Shown here in pieces: positions 1 to 9,293 of a stretch of DNA of 64,000 nucleotides (position 1 is its first letter; each line of letters opens with the position of its first letter). Source of the stretch: Lutimonas halocynthiae (GTDB lineage: Bacteria; Bacteroidota; Bacteroidia; Flavobacteriales; Flavobacteriaceae); NCBI RefSeq assembly GCF_030409835.1, contig NZ_JAUFQO010000004.1, forward strand, positions 682,001 to 746,000, in the 5' to 3' direction. The position numbers and the translations under genes are program-made. The notes beneath the pieces were generated by a model. The model saw nothing but the letters and a program-made list of their open reading frames with translations. It was not told the origin of the DNA and made no database searches.

Positions 1-678
1 GGAAATTCCCAAAAACAAAATCCTATATCCAAAAATACGGAATGGAAAAAAATCGAGGCAGGTATCTATGAAATAGGTTATGATGGAAAAGAATTTTGTT
101 ATGACAATGAATTAAACAGACATAAGGTATATCTAGACTCTTTTGAGATTTCAGAAAATCTGGTAACAAACAAAGAATATATTGATTTTATTGAAGCAGG
201 CGGCTATAGCAATTTCAACTATTGGTTAGATGAAGGCTGGGCATGGATTTCAAACCTGGATATGAAAGCACCCCTTTACTGGAGAAGTAAAAAAGAAGGG
301 TGGATGCATTATACCTTAGATGGTTTGGTTCATGTTGATCCTAATGACTTTGTAAATCATATTTCGTACTATGAGGCCATGGCATTTGCTGCCTGGAAAG
401 GCCAAAGATTGCCAACCGAATTTGAATGGGAAGCTGCAGCAGATCAAATATCTTGGGGCAGCAGATGGGAATGGACTAATTCTGCCTACCTCCCCTATCC
501 TGGCTTTAAAATAGCGGATGGCGCTGTTGGAGAATACAACGGTAAATTTATGTCAAACCAAATGGTATTAAGAGGCGCTTCAATCGGAACTACAAAAGGC
601 CATAGTAGAAAATCATATAGAAATTTTTTCCCTTCAACTGCTCAATGGCAATTTACAGGAATAAGACTCGTAAAATAA
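1..678 (+). CDS. egtB: Ergothioneine biosynthesis protein EgtB, C-terminal part (5'-truncated by window edge)
   Basis: The frame is open from base 1, so this is the last 225 residues of a longer gene. The visible part is a formylglycine-generating-enzyme/sulfatase-modifying fold: 'FCYDNELNRHKVYLDSFEIS' near the start, then 'RLPTEFEWEAAA' and 'LRGASIGT' towards the end. This is the C-type-lectin-like catalytic half of EgtB, the iron-dependent sulfoxide synthase that joins cysteine or gamma-glutamylcysteine to hercynine. The DinB-like iron-binding half would lie upstream, outside the window. The stop codon TAA shares one base with the egtD start (TAATG), so the two are translationally coupled, and the egtD neighbour makes the EgtB reading firm. 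The ATG at 262 is internal and not a start. Confidence 0.88.
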   Translation, partial: GNSQKQNPISKNTEWKKIEAGIYEIGYDGKEFCYDNELNRHKVYLDSFEISENLVTNKEYIDFIEAGGYSNFNYWLDEGWAWISNLDMKAPLYWRSKKEGWMHYTLDGLVHVDPNDFVNHISYYEAMAFAAWKGQRLPTEFEWEAAADQISWGSRWEWTNSAYLPYPGFKIADGAVGEYNGKFMSNQMVLRGASIGTTKGHSRKSYRNFFPSTAQWQFTGIRLVK

Positions 679-1625
679 TGAAAGATCAATTTAAGAAAGA
701 TGTTGAACAGGGTCTTAGTAATTTCCCGAAAAGCATTCCATCAAAGTACTTTTATGACAAAGTTGGAGATGACTTATTTGTTCAGATTATGAACATGCCC
801 GAATATTATCCCACAAGGGCTGAATTCGAAATTTTCAAGGATAAACATCAGGAAATGATCAGCTCGATGGCTATACGACCCGATACTTTTTTTGAGTTAA
901 TTGAGTTAGGTGCAGGAGATGGCACCAAGACAAAAGAATTATTAAGTGCCTTGCTCGATGGCGGATTTGATTTTGAATACCTTCCTATAGACATTTCAAT
1001 GTCAGCCTTAGCGTCTTTAGATTCTGATTTGGAACAAGAATTCCCCAGCCTGCAAGTCAGAAAAAAACACGGTGACTATTTTGGTGTTTTAGAGACCTTA
1101 AAAGAAAACCATCATCCAAAGGTTATTTTATTCTTAGGATCGAATATTGGCAATCTTTCAGATGAACAGTCTGCCAGTTTCATTTACCAGATCGGTGCAA
1201 ATCTAAAGGCGGGTGACAAGTTGATTTTAGGGGTTGACCTCATAAAATCAGAGAAGCTGGTTATTCCAGCCTATGATGACCCTCATGGAATCACAAGTGC
1301 TTTTAATTTAAATCTATTGTCGAGAATCAATAATGAATTAGGTGGTGACTTTGACCTGTCAACTTTTGAGCATGCACCAGAATACACCTCGATTGAAGGT
1401 ATTGCACGAAGCTTCCTGGTAAGCCTTGTGGCTCAGGAAATTCCTATAGCAGGAATTGGCAAATCGTTCAAGTTTGAAAAAGGAGAAAAGATGCAAACTG
1501 AAATTTCAAGGAAGTACAATGATCAAATCCTTGACAAAATTCTATGCAAAACTGATTTCAAAATTATCAATAAACTAACCGATAGTCAGGGCTACTTTGC
1601 AGATTATATTCTGAACCGATTTTAA
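678..1625 (+). CDS. egtD: L-histidine N(alpha)-methyltransferase EgtD
   Basis: A 315-residue SAM-dependent methyltransferase that trimethylates histidine to hercynine, the first ergothioneine step, in the cytoplasm. The SAM-binding glycine loop is visible as 'FELIELGAGDGTKTKELL' around residue 75, followed by 'YLPIDIS' and 'LFLGSNIGNL', a characteristic EgtD string. The N-terminus 'PKSIPSKYFYDKVGDDLFVQI' with 'EYYPTRAE' is also typical. I take the ATG at 678, which overlaps the egtB stop by one base; an earlier ATG at 645 would overlap egtB by 34 bases and add an unconserved basic stretch. Length matches the family. Functional confidence is high from motif pattern plus gene pairing. Confidence 0.9.
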   Translation: MKDQFKKDVEQGLSNFPKSIPSKYFYDKVGDDLFVQIMNMPEYYPTRAEFEIFKDKHQEMISSMAIRPDTFFELIELGAGDGTKTKELLSALLDGGFDFEYLPIDISMSALASLDSDLEQEFPSLQVRKKHGDYFGVLETLKENHHPKVILFLGSNIGNLSDEQSASFIYQIGANLKAGDKLILGVDLIKSEKLVIPAYDDPHGITSAFNLNLLSRINNELGGDFDLSTFEHAPEYTSIEGIARSFLVSLVAQEIPIAGIGKSFKFEKGEKMQTEISRKYNDQILDKILCKTDFKIINKLTDSQGYFADYILNRF

Positions 1626-1800
1626 ACCAATGCAATACTGGCCTTTAAACAAAATAATAGGCACCAATGCTTTTTCCGAACTGAGTCAAAAGATCAAGTA
1701 ATAATTGACTTGCTATCATTAAGAATTGTGTCCTAAATTCTATTCATAAGAATTGATTATTGTATATATTTGATACAACAATGACCCTTATCCTTGGAAT

Positions 1801-2367
1801 ATGACTGAAAAATCAAAAATGCTTTCCGGAGAATTATACAATGCAAATGATAAGATCTTGGTTGCTGAAAGGCATCGTGCAAGAATTCTTTTTCAAAAGA
1901 TCAATCAATTATCGGATGACAGCAAAAAGGAAAGAAAGCAATTACTCCATCAGTTACTTGAAAATGCCGGGAAAGGACTCTGGGTTGAGCCACCATTTTA
2001 TTGTGATTATGGCTATAATATCCATACAGGTAAAAATGTTTTTTTCAATTTTAACTGTGTCATTCTAGATGTGATGAAAGTTGATATTGGCAACAACGTG
2101 CTTGTTGGTCCAAATGTTCAAATTTATACGGCGACTCATCCTCTTGATGTTAAAACAAGAAACACTTGGCTTGAATACGCCAAACCAATTACGATAGGTA
2201 ATGATGTATGGATTGGTGGAGGAGCAATTATATATCCTGGTGTAACTATTGGTGACGGGGCTGTTATTGCGGCAGGAGCCATTGTAAATAAAGACGTTCC
2301 AGCAAATGTAGTAGTTGGTGGAAACCCTGCAAAAATTATTAAAGAAATTGACAATTCGAATAGCTGA
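1801..2367 (+). CDS. Maltose/galactoside O-acetyltransferase-like hexapeptide transferase
   Basis: A 188-residue acetyl-CoA-dependent sugar O-acetyltransferase. The N-terminal helical cap (residues 1-60, '[22 protein letters not shown]') is that of the Maa/LacA group. A left-handed beta-helix of hexapeptide repeats follows ('[20 protein letters not shown]', '[20 protein letters not shown]', '[18 protein letters not shown]'). The histidine in 'YTATHPLD' is the expected general base. It ends with the usual '[13 protein letters not shown]'. The natural acceptor in this family is often unknown, so naming it maa would claim too much. It stands alone between egtD and the exporter genes. Confidence 0.85.
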   Translation: MTEKSKMLSGELYNANDKILVAERHRARILFQKINQLSDDSKKERKQLLHQLLENAGKGLWVEPPFYCDYGYNIHTGKNVFFNFNCVILDVMKVDIGNNVLVGPNVQIYTATHPLDVKTRNTWLEYAKPITIGNDVWIGGGAIIYPGVTIGDGAVIAAGAIVNKDVPANVVVGGNPAKIIKEIDNSNS

Positions 2368-2421
2368 TTTTAACGTTCAAAAACGCTTAAATTAGCATTT
2401 AAAAACTGAATTATAAAGCTT

Positions 2422-4686
2422 GTGAAGGTCGATAACTTATCAAAAAATATCATTAAATTAAGGTGGCCCATCATCGTGTTGGTTGTTCTCCTTACCTCCT
2501 TTTTTTCAATCCAACTCGGCAAACTAAGTATTGATGCAGATGTTTTAAGCTCTCTACCAGATGATGATAAACACGCTGTTCTACTCAAAAAAATTGGACA
2601 GAATTTTGGAGGTAATAGAATGGGTATTGTCATTCTTGAAACTGACAATATTTACCAGACTTCTGTTATTGAACACATCAGAACCCTAACCGATACCATT
2701 GCAAAAATTGAAGGTATATCTTCAGTTTCAAGCCTAAGCAACATTATCAATATTAAAGGTGGTGATGATGGTATTGAAATAGGTCGATTAGTTGATGAAT
2801 ACGAAATTCCTCAATCAAAAGAGGCTTTCGATGAATTAAGAGGCAATATTGCTGCAAATGAGATGTATAAAGGCTCAATTGTGTCTGAAGATGAGACCTC
2901 ATGCCTGGTGATTTTTACACTTGAAGACAGCGCCAATGTTAATGCTGTTGCGCGTCAGGTATTAGACAAAACCGAGGCCCTAAACCTTCCCGAAAAACTC
3001 TATTATATTGGTTCTCCTATGTTGATCACCTACATTGCTGAATTGATGAAGAGTGATCTTATGTTGTTGCTGCCCATCGCATTTTTATTAATCGCAATCA
3101 TCTTGTTCATCAGTTTTAGATCATTAAAAGGCGTGTTCTTACCTCTTTTATCAGCGGTTATTGCAATTATCTGGTCTCTTGGAACGATGTCATTGCTTGG
3201 GTATTCAATGTCAATGATCTCAAATAATATTCCGATCATTCTACTTGCCATAGGGAGTGCCTATACCATACATGTTGTAAATAGAGTAAATCAACAAGAA
3301 AAAATAGAAATCAATAATAGTGTGGCACTGGCTTTGTCTTATATCATGGTGCCTGTGGTTTTAGCTGCCATAACCACTGTTATTGGATTCGTCTCATTTG
3401 TATTTGGCGCCTATCTTGACATGATTGTAGATTTTGGTCTATACACCGCTTTAGGAACCTTCGTTGCCTGTTTAATGGCGATCTTCTTTGTTCCGGCATT
3501 GCTTTCAGTATTACCCGCTTCAAAGCAAAAAAATAGCACGACTACAACTAATAGTTCTTTCATTGAAAATAAAATAATCAGGCCTCTTTCAAATAGCCTG
3601 TTTTCAAGAACCAAATTAATATTGAGCCTCTGGGTTTTGGCCATCATAGTGAGTCTTAGCGGAATCATGTCTATTGAGCGGAGCGTAGATATTCAAGAAT
3701 ATTTTAAAAAAGGAAACCCTACCAGAGAAGCTGAACGGATTATGGTTGAAAAGTTTGGAGGAACAAAACCCGTCTTTGTTCATTTCAAAGGAAACATGCA
3801 GGATCCGGAAGTTTTAAAAACCATGATGGCAACTAGTCAGTATATGGAGCAAAGCCCTGACATTTATAGTTCGATGTCTGTGGCCAAGTTAATATCCGAA
3901 ATAAATCTGGCCATTATGGGAGAAAGAGAAGTCCCCGAGGATCTTGCTATGGTAGAGCAAATGTGGTTTTTATTAGATGGCAATGAAGTGATGCAGCGCT
4001 TTGTAAGTGAAGACCTAAGCGAGGGAATAATCATCTCAAAGTTCAAATCTCCTGATAATGAGTCTAAAATAGTATTTGCCAGCTATATGGATGAATTTAT
4101 TCAAAAAAACTCGAGAGAAGATTGTGAAATTCAAATTACGGGGATGCCTTTTGTCGATATTACCATGGATAGAAGTTTGATTAATAGTCAATTGGGCAGT
4201 ATCTCAATCGCTATTATTTTCGTGATTCTCATCGTTGGCCTTATGCTAAGATCAATCAGAAACGGCTTATTTGCTTCGATTCCCATTATTGCTGCTATCA
4301 TCATCCTTTTTGGAGTTATGGGCCTTACGGGGATTTCCTTAAATATCGCCACCGTACTTGTAGCTAGTGTGGCATTAGGAATTGGAATCGACTACTCCAT
4401 TCATATTATTTCACATTTTAACGATATCTATGAAAAAACGGGTCAATTGGAAAAATCAATCCGAGACACTTTATTAATAAGTGGTAATGCGATTATTATC
4501 AATGTGATTTCAGTTTCTGCCGGGTTTTTAGTACTTGTATTTTCAGATATGGTTCCCTTACAATATTTCGGCATATTGATTGCTATCAGTATGTTTAGCT
4601 CAAGTTTAGGGGCAATGACCTTGCTCCCGGCTATATTAATCACGATTCATAAAAAGAAAAATAAAACTCATGACTCACATGAATAA
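2422..4686 (+). CDS. MMPL/RND-family exporter (SSD-type)
   Basis: A 754-residue inner-membrane exporter of the RND superfamily, MMPL branch. It has the usual duplicated layout: TM1 near residue 15, a periplasmic loop, five TM helices at about 210-365, TM7 near 397, a second periplasmic loop, and five TM helices at about 590-745. Within the second helix bundle 'VALGIGIDYSIHI' matches the proton-relay region of MMPL proteins. The start is GTG at 2422: an in-frame TGA lies at 2407 and no ATG is close, so the start codon is non-canonical. It overlaps the LolA-like gene by 8 bp. In this arrangement such pumps are thought to move lipids or hydrophobic compounds to the outer membrane; the substrate here is unknown. 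Confidence 0.85.
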   Translation: MKVDNLSKNIIKLRWPIIVLVVLLTSFFSIQLGKLSIDADVLSSLPDDDKHAVLLKKIGQNFGGNRMGIVILETDNIYQTSVIEHIRTLTDTIAKIEGISSVSSLSNIINIKGGDDGIEIGRLVDEYEIPQSKEAFDELRGNIAANEMYKGSIVSEDETSCLVIFTLEDSANVNAVARQVLDKTEALNLPEKLYYIGSPMLITYIAELMKSDLMLLLPIAFLLIAIILFISFRSLKGVFLPLLSAVIAIIWSLGTMSLLGYSMSMISNNIPIILLAIGSAYTIHVVNRVNQQEKIEINNSVALALSYIMVPVVLAAITTVIGFVSFVFGAYLDMIVDFGLYTALGTFVACLMAIFFVPALLSVLPASKQKNSTTTTNSSFIENKIIRPLSNSLFSRTKLILSLWVLAIIVSLSGIMSIERSVDIQEYFKKGNPTREAERIMVEKFGGTKPVFVHFKGNMQDPEVLKTMMATSQYMEQSPDIYSSMSVAKLISEINLAIMGEREVPEDLAMVEQMWFLLDGNEVMQRFVSEDLSEGIIISKFKSPDNESKIVFASYMDEFIQKNSREDCEIQITGMPFVDITMDRSLINSQLGSISIAIIFVILIVGLMLRSIRNGLFASIPIIAAIIILFGVMGLTGISLNIATVLVASVALGIGIDYSIHIISHFNDIYEKTGQLEKSIRDTLLISGNAIIINVISVSAGFLVLVFSDMVPLQYFGILIAISMFSSSLGAMTLLPAILITIHKKKNKTHDSHE

Positions 4687-5419
4687 TTATAAAACTACTT
4701 GGATCTATTTTGTTCTTGTAACACTTTCGATCACCGTATATAGTCAAAGTGCTGCTTCTCTTCTTACTGGAATGGACGCATTAATGTCTGCTCCAAAAGA
4801 TAAAGAAGCGCTTGTTAAAATGGTTCTTAAGGATAAATCTGGAAAAGAAAAAGTCAGAGAGGCCATCATGAAACAAAAGGGTCAGTATCATAAAATATAT
4901 AGGTATACCTTTCCTGAAAAACAGATTGGTATTGCGACGCTTTCGCTTCCTGATGATATTATCTGGCTGTATATGCCGGCCTTTAATAAAGCTGTAAAAG
5001 TGACACTTCTTAGCAAAAGTCAGGCTTTTACAGGAACTGATTTTTCATATGAAGATATGAGTGGAAGCTCATATAGTGAGCGCTTTACGCCGAAAATTTT
5101 ATCCTCATCTGATGACAACAACTATCAATTGGAGCTGATGCCGAAATCAATGAAGTCACGCTATTCAAAGATTATTGTTTATTTGAATAAAACCCATTTA
5201 TACCCCATAAGAATGGAGTATTTCGATAAAAATAAGGTGTATTTTAAAAATGCAAAATTCAATTATAAAAAGCAAGGAAAATACTGGTATGCTAAGGAAG
5301 TCGTCATGACAGACCTCAAGAAAGAGCATTCAACAGAAATTATTCTTACCGAGATCAAATTCGATCAAGGAATTGATGACAATATATTCACCGTTGAAAA
5401 CTTAAAACCTAAAGAGTAG
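4679..5419 (+). CDS. LolA-like outer-membrane lipoprotein-sorting protein (COG2834 type)
   Basis: About 246 residues with a signal peptide ending near 'ITVYSQS', so periplasmic. The half-barrel LolA-like family members of this subtype sit directly after MMPL exporters. The string 'KQIGIATLSLPDDIIWLYMP' followed by 'DFSYEDMSGSSYSE' is typical. Two ATGs are possible (4670, 4679). I prefer 4679, which gives 'MNNYKTTWIYFVLV', a cleaner signal peptide, and an 8-bp overlap with the exporter stop. The pair is probably one transcript: the exporter handing a lipid or hydrophobic cargo to this carrier. Cargo is not deducible. Confidence 0.8.
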   Translation: MNNYKTTWIYFVLVTLSITVYSQSAASLLTGMDALMSAPKDKEALVKMVLKDKSGKEKVREAIMKQKGQYHKIYRYTFPEKQIGIATLSLPDDIIWLYMPAFNKAVKVTLLSKSQAFTGTDFSYEDMSGSSYSERFTPKILSSSDDNNYQLELMPKSMKSRYSKIIVYLNKTHLYPIRMEYFDKNKVYFKNAKFNYKKQGKYWYAKEVVMTDLKKEHSTEIILTEIKFDQGIDDNIFTVENLKPKE

Positions 5420-5424
5420 AGTGA

Positions 5425-6069
5425 TCATTTGATTAAAAATTCAAAGGATTCTCCTTGGTATTTTTCCAGACTCATTGCCTCTCTGATTCCTGTCATGGTT
5501 TGATATGGTGAATCTGTGACAAACATATTTGCCAGCCAAGCCTTTATAGAACCTCCCGGATCTACCTGCATTTGAAAATCTATTTTCAATTGATTTGCTG
5601 AGATTTCTGTAACCCTCCAGAAGCCATAACCATCCATACGAACATAACTTTTGCTGAGCTCTCTTTCATCTTCTAAAAGTTCAATTTCAACGGTTAATGA
5701 ACGGTTTTTTTTATCCCAATTGAAAGTATTTTTATAAATACCATCTCGATCTTTATAAGGCCATGGGGCCTTTGCTACAGCATAATAGATTTGAATTGTA
5801 TCATTTGGTCTATCCAATAGTTTCGCTTCTGAAATATTATGCCCCCAAGAAGTTAGTCCATCCACGTCAAAAAGTACAGCAACAAAATCTTCAACCTTTG
5901 CTTTGACAGTCATTGTTGCTTTAAACTCTTTAAAAGACATGACTTCATTCGTTCTGGTATAAACTTTGACCCCATCATTTTCTTTTACAAGATCCCATGA
6001 GTCCTGGGCATGCAATGGCACAATACAAAGTATTAAAACGATGAATAAATATTTATTTATGATCTTCAT
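5425..6069 (-). CDS. START-domain lipid-binding protein, secreted
   Basis: A 214-residue protein with a signal peptide cleaved after 'VPLHAQ'. The rest fits a START (StAR-related) domain: 'WDLVKENDGVKVYTR' at the N-terminus, 'VEDFVAVLFDVDGLTSWGHN', 'WPYKDRDGIYKNTF' and C-terminal 'PGGSIKAWLANMFVTDSPYQ'. START domains bind a lipid in a deep helix-grip cavity; in Bacteroidota these exported forms are of unknown ligand. It overlaps the upstream sulfotransferase by 17 bp on the same strand, so the two are co-expressed. It converges on the LolA-like gene with a 5-bp gap. Confidence 0.8.
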   Translation of the reverse strand: MKIINKYLFIVLILCIVPLHAQDSWDLVKENDGVKVYTRTNEVMSFKEFKATMTVKAKVEDFVAVLFDVDGLTSWGHNISEAKLLDRPNDTIQIYYAVAKAPWPYKDRDGIYKNTFNWDKKNRSLTVEIELLEDERELSKSYVRMDGYGFWRVTEISANQLKIDFQMQVDPGGSIKAWLANMFVTDSPYQTMTGIREAMSLEKYQGESFEFLIK

Positions 6070-7201
6070 GAATAATTTCTATATGTTCAGGAACATCATA
6101 AGACCATTCTTTCATTGCGAAACCCCATTCTGTTTGAATTTTGCGAATCAATTTTGCTGTAATATGATGTTTGTTTTTTTTATAACTTTTCTTGCTGTCT
6201 AGATAAGATTCAAAGTTTGACTCACTTTCCTGATAACCAGAAAGGTTTAAACTCTTGTATAAATTCTCAATACAAAGCTTCGGATTCTTTTCTAATTCTT
6301 CAAACGCTATTTCGACGAGCTGCCCTTTGGGAATCATCTCTCTTTGATTCAAATAATCCTGCATAATGTCTTTGTACAAAAGAATAATATCTTCCTCCAG
6401 TTTCAATGGATCGATGGTTTGAAGCTGAAGATGTGGCAGCATTTTATTAAAAAAATTCTGCGTTGATAAATACACCTCCACCGGGTTCCGATGTATGTGA
6501 ATAAATTTTGCATTCGGAAACATCTCAAGCAACACCCCTATCCTACCCGTATTAGGAGGGTTTTTCGAAAGGAACCGCTCTCTTTTGGTGTTGTGAAGTG
6601 CTTTTGTGATTAATAATTTATAATCCTTTTTCCATGATTTTATCTTTGCATCATCAACCCCCTTGAATCTTATACATTGATTGTAAAACTTTTTTAAAGA
6701 CCTCGGAAACATCCAGAAATAGTAAAAGCTAATTGCAGTCTTATCGCCAATGGCAAATTCTTCTTCCTGAGGTAAGCTTGTACCCAGAATGACATTATCG
6801 CCTTTTCGCGTTCCAGGAATCAGTATTCTAGCAAAGCCTTCAAAAATAAATCTTCCGACTTTATTGAACAGTGTATCTGGGAAGACGCTTTGAAAGGTGG
6901 TAACATAAGCCATTTGCGGATCCTGACAAAGGATATTATGCAAATGAGTCGTTCCACTGCGCCAATGACCAACAATAAAAATGGGCTCTTTTTTTATCTT
7001 ATTCCCTATATATTTATTATTGATAAAAAGCTTCTCATAAGCTCTGAAAGGCCAGTTTATCAGATTGACTAAAAGCGTAATGATGGTCCGCAACATAAAC
7101 CTTAAAGAAATCATGTGATTTCCAAATAGGTACAATAAAACCTTAAAAGAATAACCTACAGCTGGTGGTAATAAAAATCCTCTTTTTTGACTATTGATCA
7201 T
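6053..7201 (-). CDS. Sulfotransferase family protein
   Basis: A 382-residue PAPS-dependent sulfotransferase. The 5'-phosphosulfate loop is 'PIFIVGHWRSGTTHLHNIL' near residue 74 and the 3'-phosphate-binding segment is 'AKFIHIHRNPVEVYLST' near residue 230. The N-terminal 50 residues are hydrophobic or amphipathic ('SFKVLLYLFGNHMISLRFML'), suggesting membrane association. This is the branch annotated in many Bacteroidota as 'sulfotransferase family'; the acceptor is unknown. Operon with the START protein and proximity to an MMPL exporter suggest a lipid acceptor, which is inference only. Confidence 0.85.
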   Translation of the reverse strand: MINSQKRGFLLPPAVGYSFKVLLYLFGNHMISLRFMLRTIITLLVNLINWPFRAYEKLFINNKYIGNKIKKEPIFIVGHWRSGTTHLHNILCQDPQMAYVTTFQSVFPDTLFNKVGRFIFEGFARILIPGTRKGDNVILGTSLPQEEEFAIGDKTAISFYYFWMFPRSLKKFYNQCIRFKGVDDAKIKSWKKDYKLLITKALHNTKRERFLSKNPPNTGRIGVLLEMFPNAKFIHIHRNPVEVYLSTQNFFNKMLPHLQLQTIDPLKLEEDIILLYKDIMQDYLNQREMIPKGQLVEIAFEELEKNPKLCIENLYKSLNLSGYQESESNFESYLDSKKSYKKNKHHITAKLIRKIQTEWGFAMKEWSYDVPEHIEIIHEDHK

Positions 7202-7371
7202 AGGTCTAATTCTGCAATGCTTTCTCTGGGTTAATTTAAAACAGACTTAAAATCATTTTTAAACTTAAGACTAAACATTAATTAAAAATAGGAATAAATC
7301 GTCAATTCAAGTATGAATTGTTTTAGAATCTGATAAATCAGGAAGGTGAAATAATGAAGTTAAAACTATTG

Positions 7372-7722
7372 CTATTTTTTGATCAACTTCTTCGTGACAA
7401 AAAACTGATTAGAATATATTTTGATCATATATATTCCGGAATTTAAGGAACTCATATTAATTCGTTCAACATCGTTTCCAAGCTCATCTTTTACTAAATC
7501 TCCTAATAAACTATAAACCTGTATTCTGGTTATTGGATAACTTGAACGGATAATCAAAAAATTTCTTACGGGGTTTGGATACATAGTGACTGCATCGTTC
7601 AGTACGAAATTGTCTATAGATTCCTTTTCAGCTGCATTATTAACAGTAGTCACCTGAGCGGAAATGGAGCTCAATCCAGCGAAAAGTATAAAAAATAAAA
7701 CAATTAAGTATTTTTTCATCAT
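7372..7722 (-). CDS. Short secreted protein consisting mainly of a T9SS type A sorting domain
   Basis: A 116-residue protein: signal peptide cut near 'SISAQ', a short linker, then a type IX sorting domain starting 'AVTMYPNPVRNFLIIRSSYP', with 'IQVYSLLGDLVKDE', 'INMSSLNSGIYMIKIYS' and the terminal basic 'KKLIKK'. There is almost no passenger (about 25 residues), so it is either a minimal surface-attached peptide or a remnant of a larger exported protein. A functional export signal without cargo is a known but unexplained class in Flavobacteriia. Confidence 0.8.
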   Translation of the reverse strand: MMKKYLIVLFFILFAGLSSISAQVTTVNNAAEKESIDNFVLNDAVTMYPNPVRNFLIIRSSYPITRIQVYSLLGDLVKDELGNDVERINMSSLNSGIYMIKIYSNQFFVTKKLIKK

Positions 7723-7955
7723 ATATCAGTCGATTCCGAAGTCAGTTGCAAAATTACTAATATTGTTTATCCTAATCAAAATCCAGAGATACTATTTATC
7801 AACCGATCATTATTTTTAGTAAATCAGGAATGTTCATAAGATATCCAACTTCCTTATCAAACATGAAATTATAAATAATTATCTATTTAATTCTATAAAT
7901 TTTGTTAAGCTTTTCTTTTCCTCAAATCAAGAGATATCAAAACATATTGCATAAA

Positions 7956-7977
7956 AAAAGAGCCCTAGGGCTCTTTT
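7956..7977 (-). terminator. Rho-independent terminator (perfect 22-bp palindrome)
   Basis: AAAAGAGCCCT followed by its exact complement, with further U-forming bases on the minus-strand 3' side. It lies 23 bp past the stop of the lipoprotein gene at 8001. Confidence 0.85.
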
Positions 7978-8000
7978 AAATATCTTTTTTAAACTACTTT

Positions 8001-8477
8001 TTAAGATGTACAAAGCTCTAAGGCATCGGTACTATCAGTTGTTCTTTGTAAAACAAATTGAATTTCATCATCAAGAACTCCATCTTCATAATAATCTAAC
8101 TCAACTCTTAATATATTGCCCGAAATTGTCATTGTGAGGTCAGCATAGTCTCCAGTATCGCCGCCAATTCGAATTTGAACTTTATTTTCTCTGTTCTCTA
8201 TAACTTCCGGTGATCCTTCATCGGTGATCCTTTGATATTCATAGCAATCTGTGGATTCATATTTTACCCAAATTTCAAAGGGATTACTCGGAGTACTATT
8301 TATCTGGGCATACACCTTAAAGTCATCTTCAGGTTCACCAAATTTCCAAACAGTATCCCCGTGGGTTTCTAAAAATAATTTTTCATCTTCATCTCCTTCA
8401 TCACTACAAGCGATGAATGAAAATGAAATTAATGCTATCAAGGCAAAGGCTCTTAATCTTAAAATGTATGGTTTCAT
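8001..8477 (-). CDS. Small lipoprotein, paralogue of the gene at 8681
   Basis: A 158-residue protein whose signal peptide ends in a lipobox 'SFIAC', followed by an acidic linker 'SDEGDEDE'. The mature part is a single domain with 'THGDTVWKFGEP', 'VYAQINSTPSNPFEIWV', 'SPEVIENRENKVQIRI', 'LTMTISGNILRVELD' and 'FVLQRT'. The neighbouring gene at 8681 has the same blocks in the same order, so this is a tandem duplication. The family is not recognised by name; small single-domain lipoproteins of this style are common in Flavobacteriia. Function unknown. Confidence 0.75.
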   Translation of the reverse strand: MKPYILRLRAFALIALISFSFIACSDEGDEDEKLFLETHGDTVWKFGEPEDDFKVYAQINSTPSNPFEIWVKYESTDCYEYQRITDEGSPEVIENRENKVQIRIGGDTGDYADLTMTISGNILRVELDYYEDGVLDDEIQFVLQRTTDSTDALELCTS

Positions 8478-8637
8478 AGTTTCAAATTTGATTTATTTTT
8501 GAACTTTATCTAACGCAACAAAAAGGTCTAAATTGTCTTAGTTCCTTCGAATTTATTAGCAAAGCTCCTGCTTTTTTTAATTATTTCTAATAAAATGATC
8601 GCATAAAAGTATTCTAATTCGGGAATACAAACCAAAA

Positions 8638-8659
8638 AAAAGAACCTTTCGGTTCTTTT
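8638..8659 (-). terminator. Rho-independent terminator
   Basis: Nine-base-pair stem AAAAGAACC/GGTTCTTTT with a TTTC loop; the A-run at 8634-8641 gives the U tract on the minus strand. It ends the gene at 8681. Confidence 0.85.
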
Positions 8660-8680
8660 AAATATGTTTTGATCAATTTA

Positions 8681-9154
8681 TTAATTTTTACAAACTACCA
8701 AATTATCCGCTTTTTCATAGGTTCTGTTCAGAACAAAATTTTCCTCCTTTACAAGCTTACCCTTTTCATACGAATCCAACTCAACATTCATGGCATTTCC
8801 ATTAATGGTCATGGTAAAAACACCATACTCATCAGCGTTTTCTTTTATTTTGATCTGTACCTTATTCTTTCTGTTTTCAATAACTTCCGTTGATCCGGCT
8901 TCAGAGATTTTTTCATATAAATAACATTCATCTATTACATTATAGACCCAAATCTCGAATGGATCAGACTCTGATTTATTGATCTGAGCATAAATTGTTA
9001 GTCCTTCAGCAGGTTCTCCGAATTTCCATAAACTTCCTTTATGGGTGTCAAGAAAAGATCTTTCTTTCGTCTCCATTAAGCCAAATGCACTCAAGGAAAG
9101 TCCCAGTATTACTACTAAAGCAAAAGCTTTAATTTTTAAAATTTGTGATTTCAT
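8681..9154 (-). CDS. Small secreted protein, paralogue of the gene at 8001, lipobox lost
   Basis: A 157-residue protein with the same domain as the downstream lipoprotein: 'THKGSLWKFGEP', 'IYAQINKSESDPFEIWV', 'STEVIENRKNKVQIKI', 'FTMTINGNAMNVELD', 'FVLNRT'. The signal peptide is recognisably homologous too ('IKAFALVVI' versus 'LRAFALIAL'), but the cysteine of the lipobox is missing ('SLSAFGLMETK'). It is therefore predicted to be released into the periplasm by signal peptidase I, while its twin is anchored. The two genes have separate terminators. Function unknown. Confidence 0.72.
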   Translation of the reverse strand: MKSQILKIKAFALVVILGLSLSAFGLMETKERSFLDTHKGSLWKFGEPAEGLTIYAQINKSESDPFEIWVYNVIDECYLYEKISEAGSTEVIENRKNKVQIKIKENADEYGVFTMTINGNAMNVELDSYEKGKLVKEENFVLNRTYEKADNLVVCKN

Positions 9155-9293
9155 AGCGTTTATTTTGAAAATGTTCTACTCCATTAAACGCAATTAATGT
9201 TTTTTAATTGTGTATTCGAATCCAAAAAATATCTTAAACTGACTTCTTGTCACATATTTTCGTTTTGGCTTGATATTGGAAAGGTCATAAGTT

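Noticed and set aside
1630-1701. A 23-codon frame after egtD
   Set aside because: Too short, with no terminator, promoter or similarity to support it.
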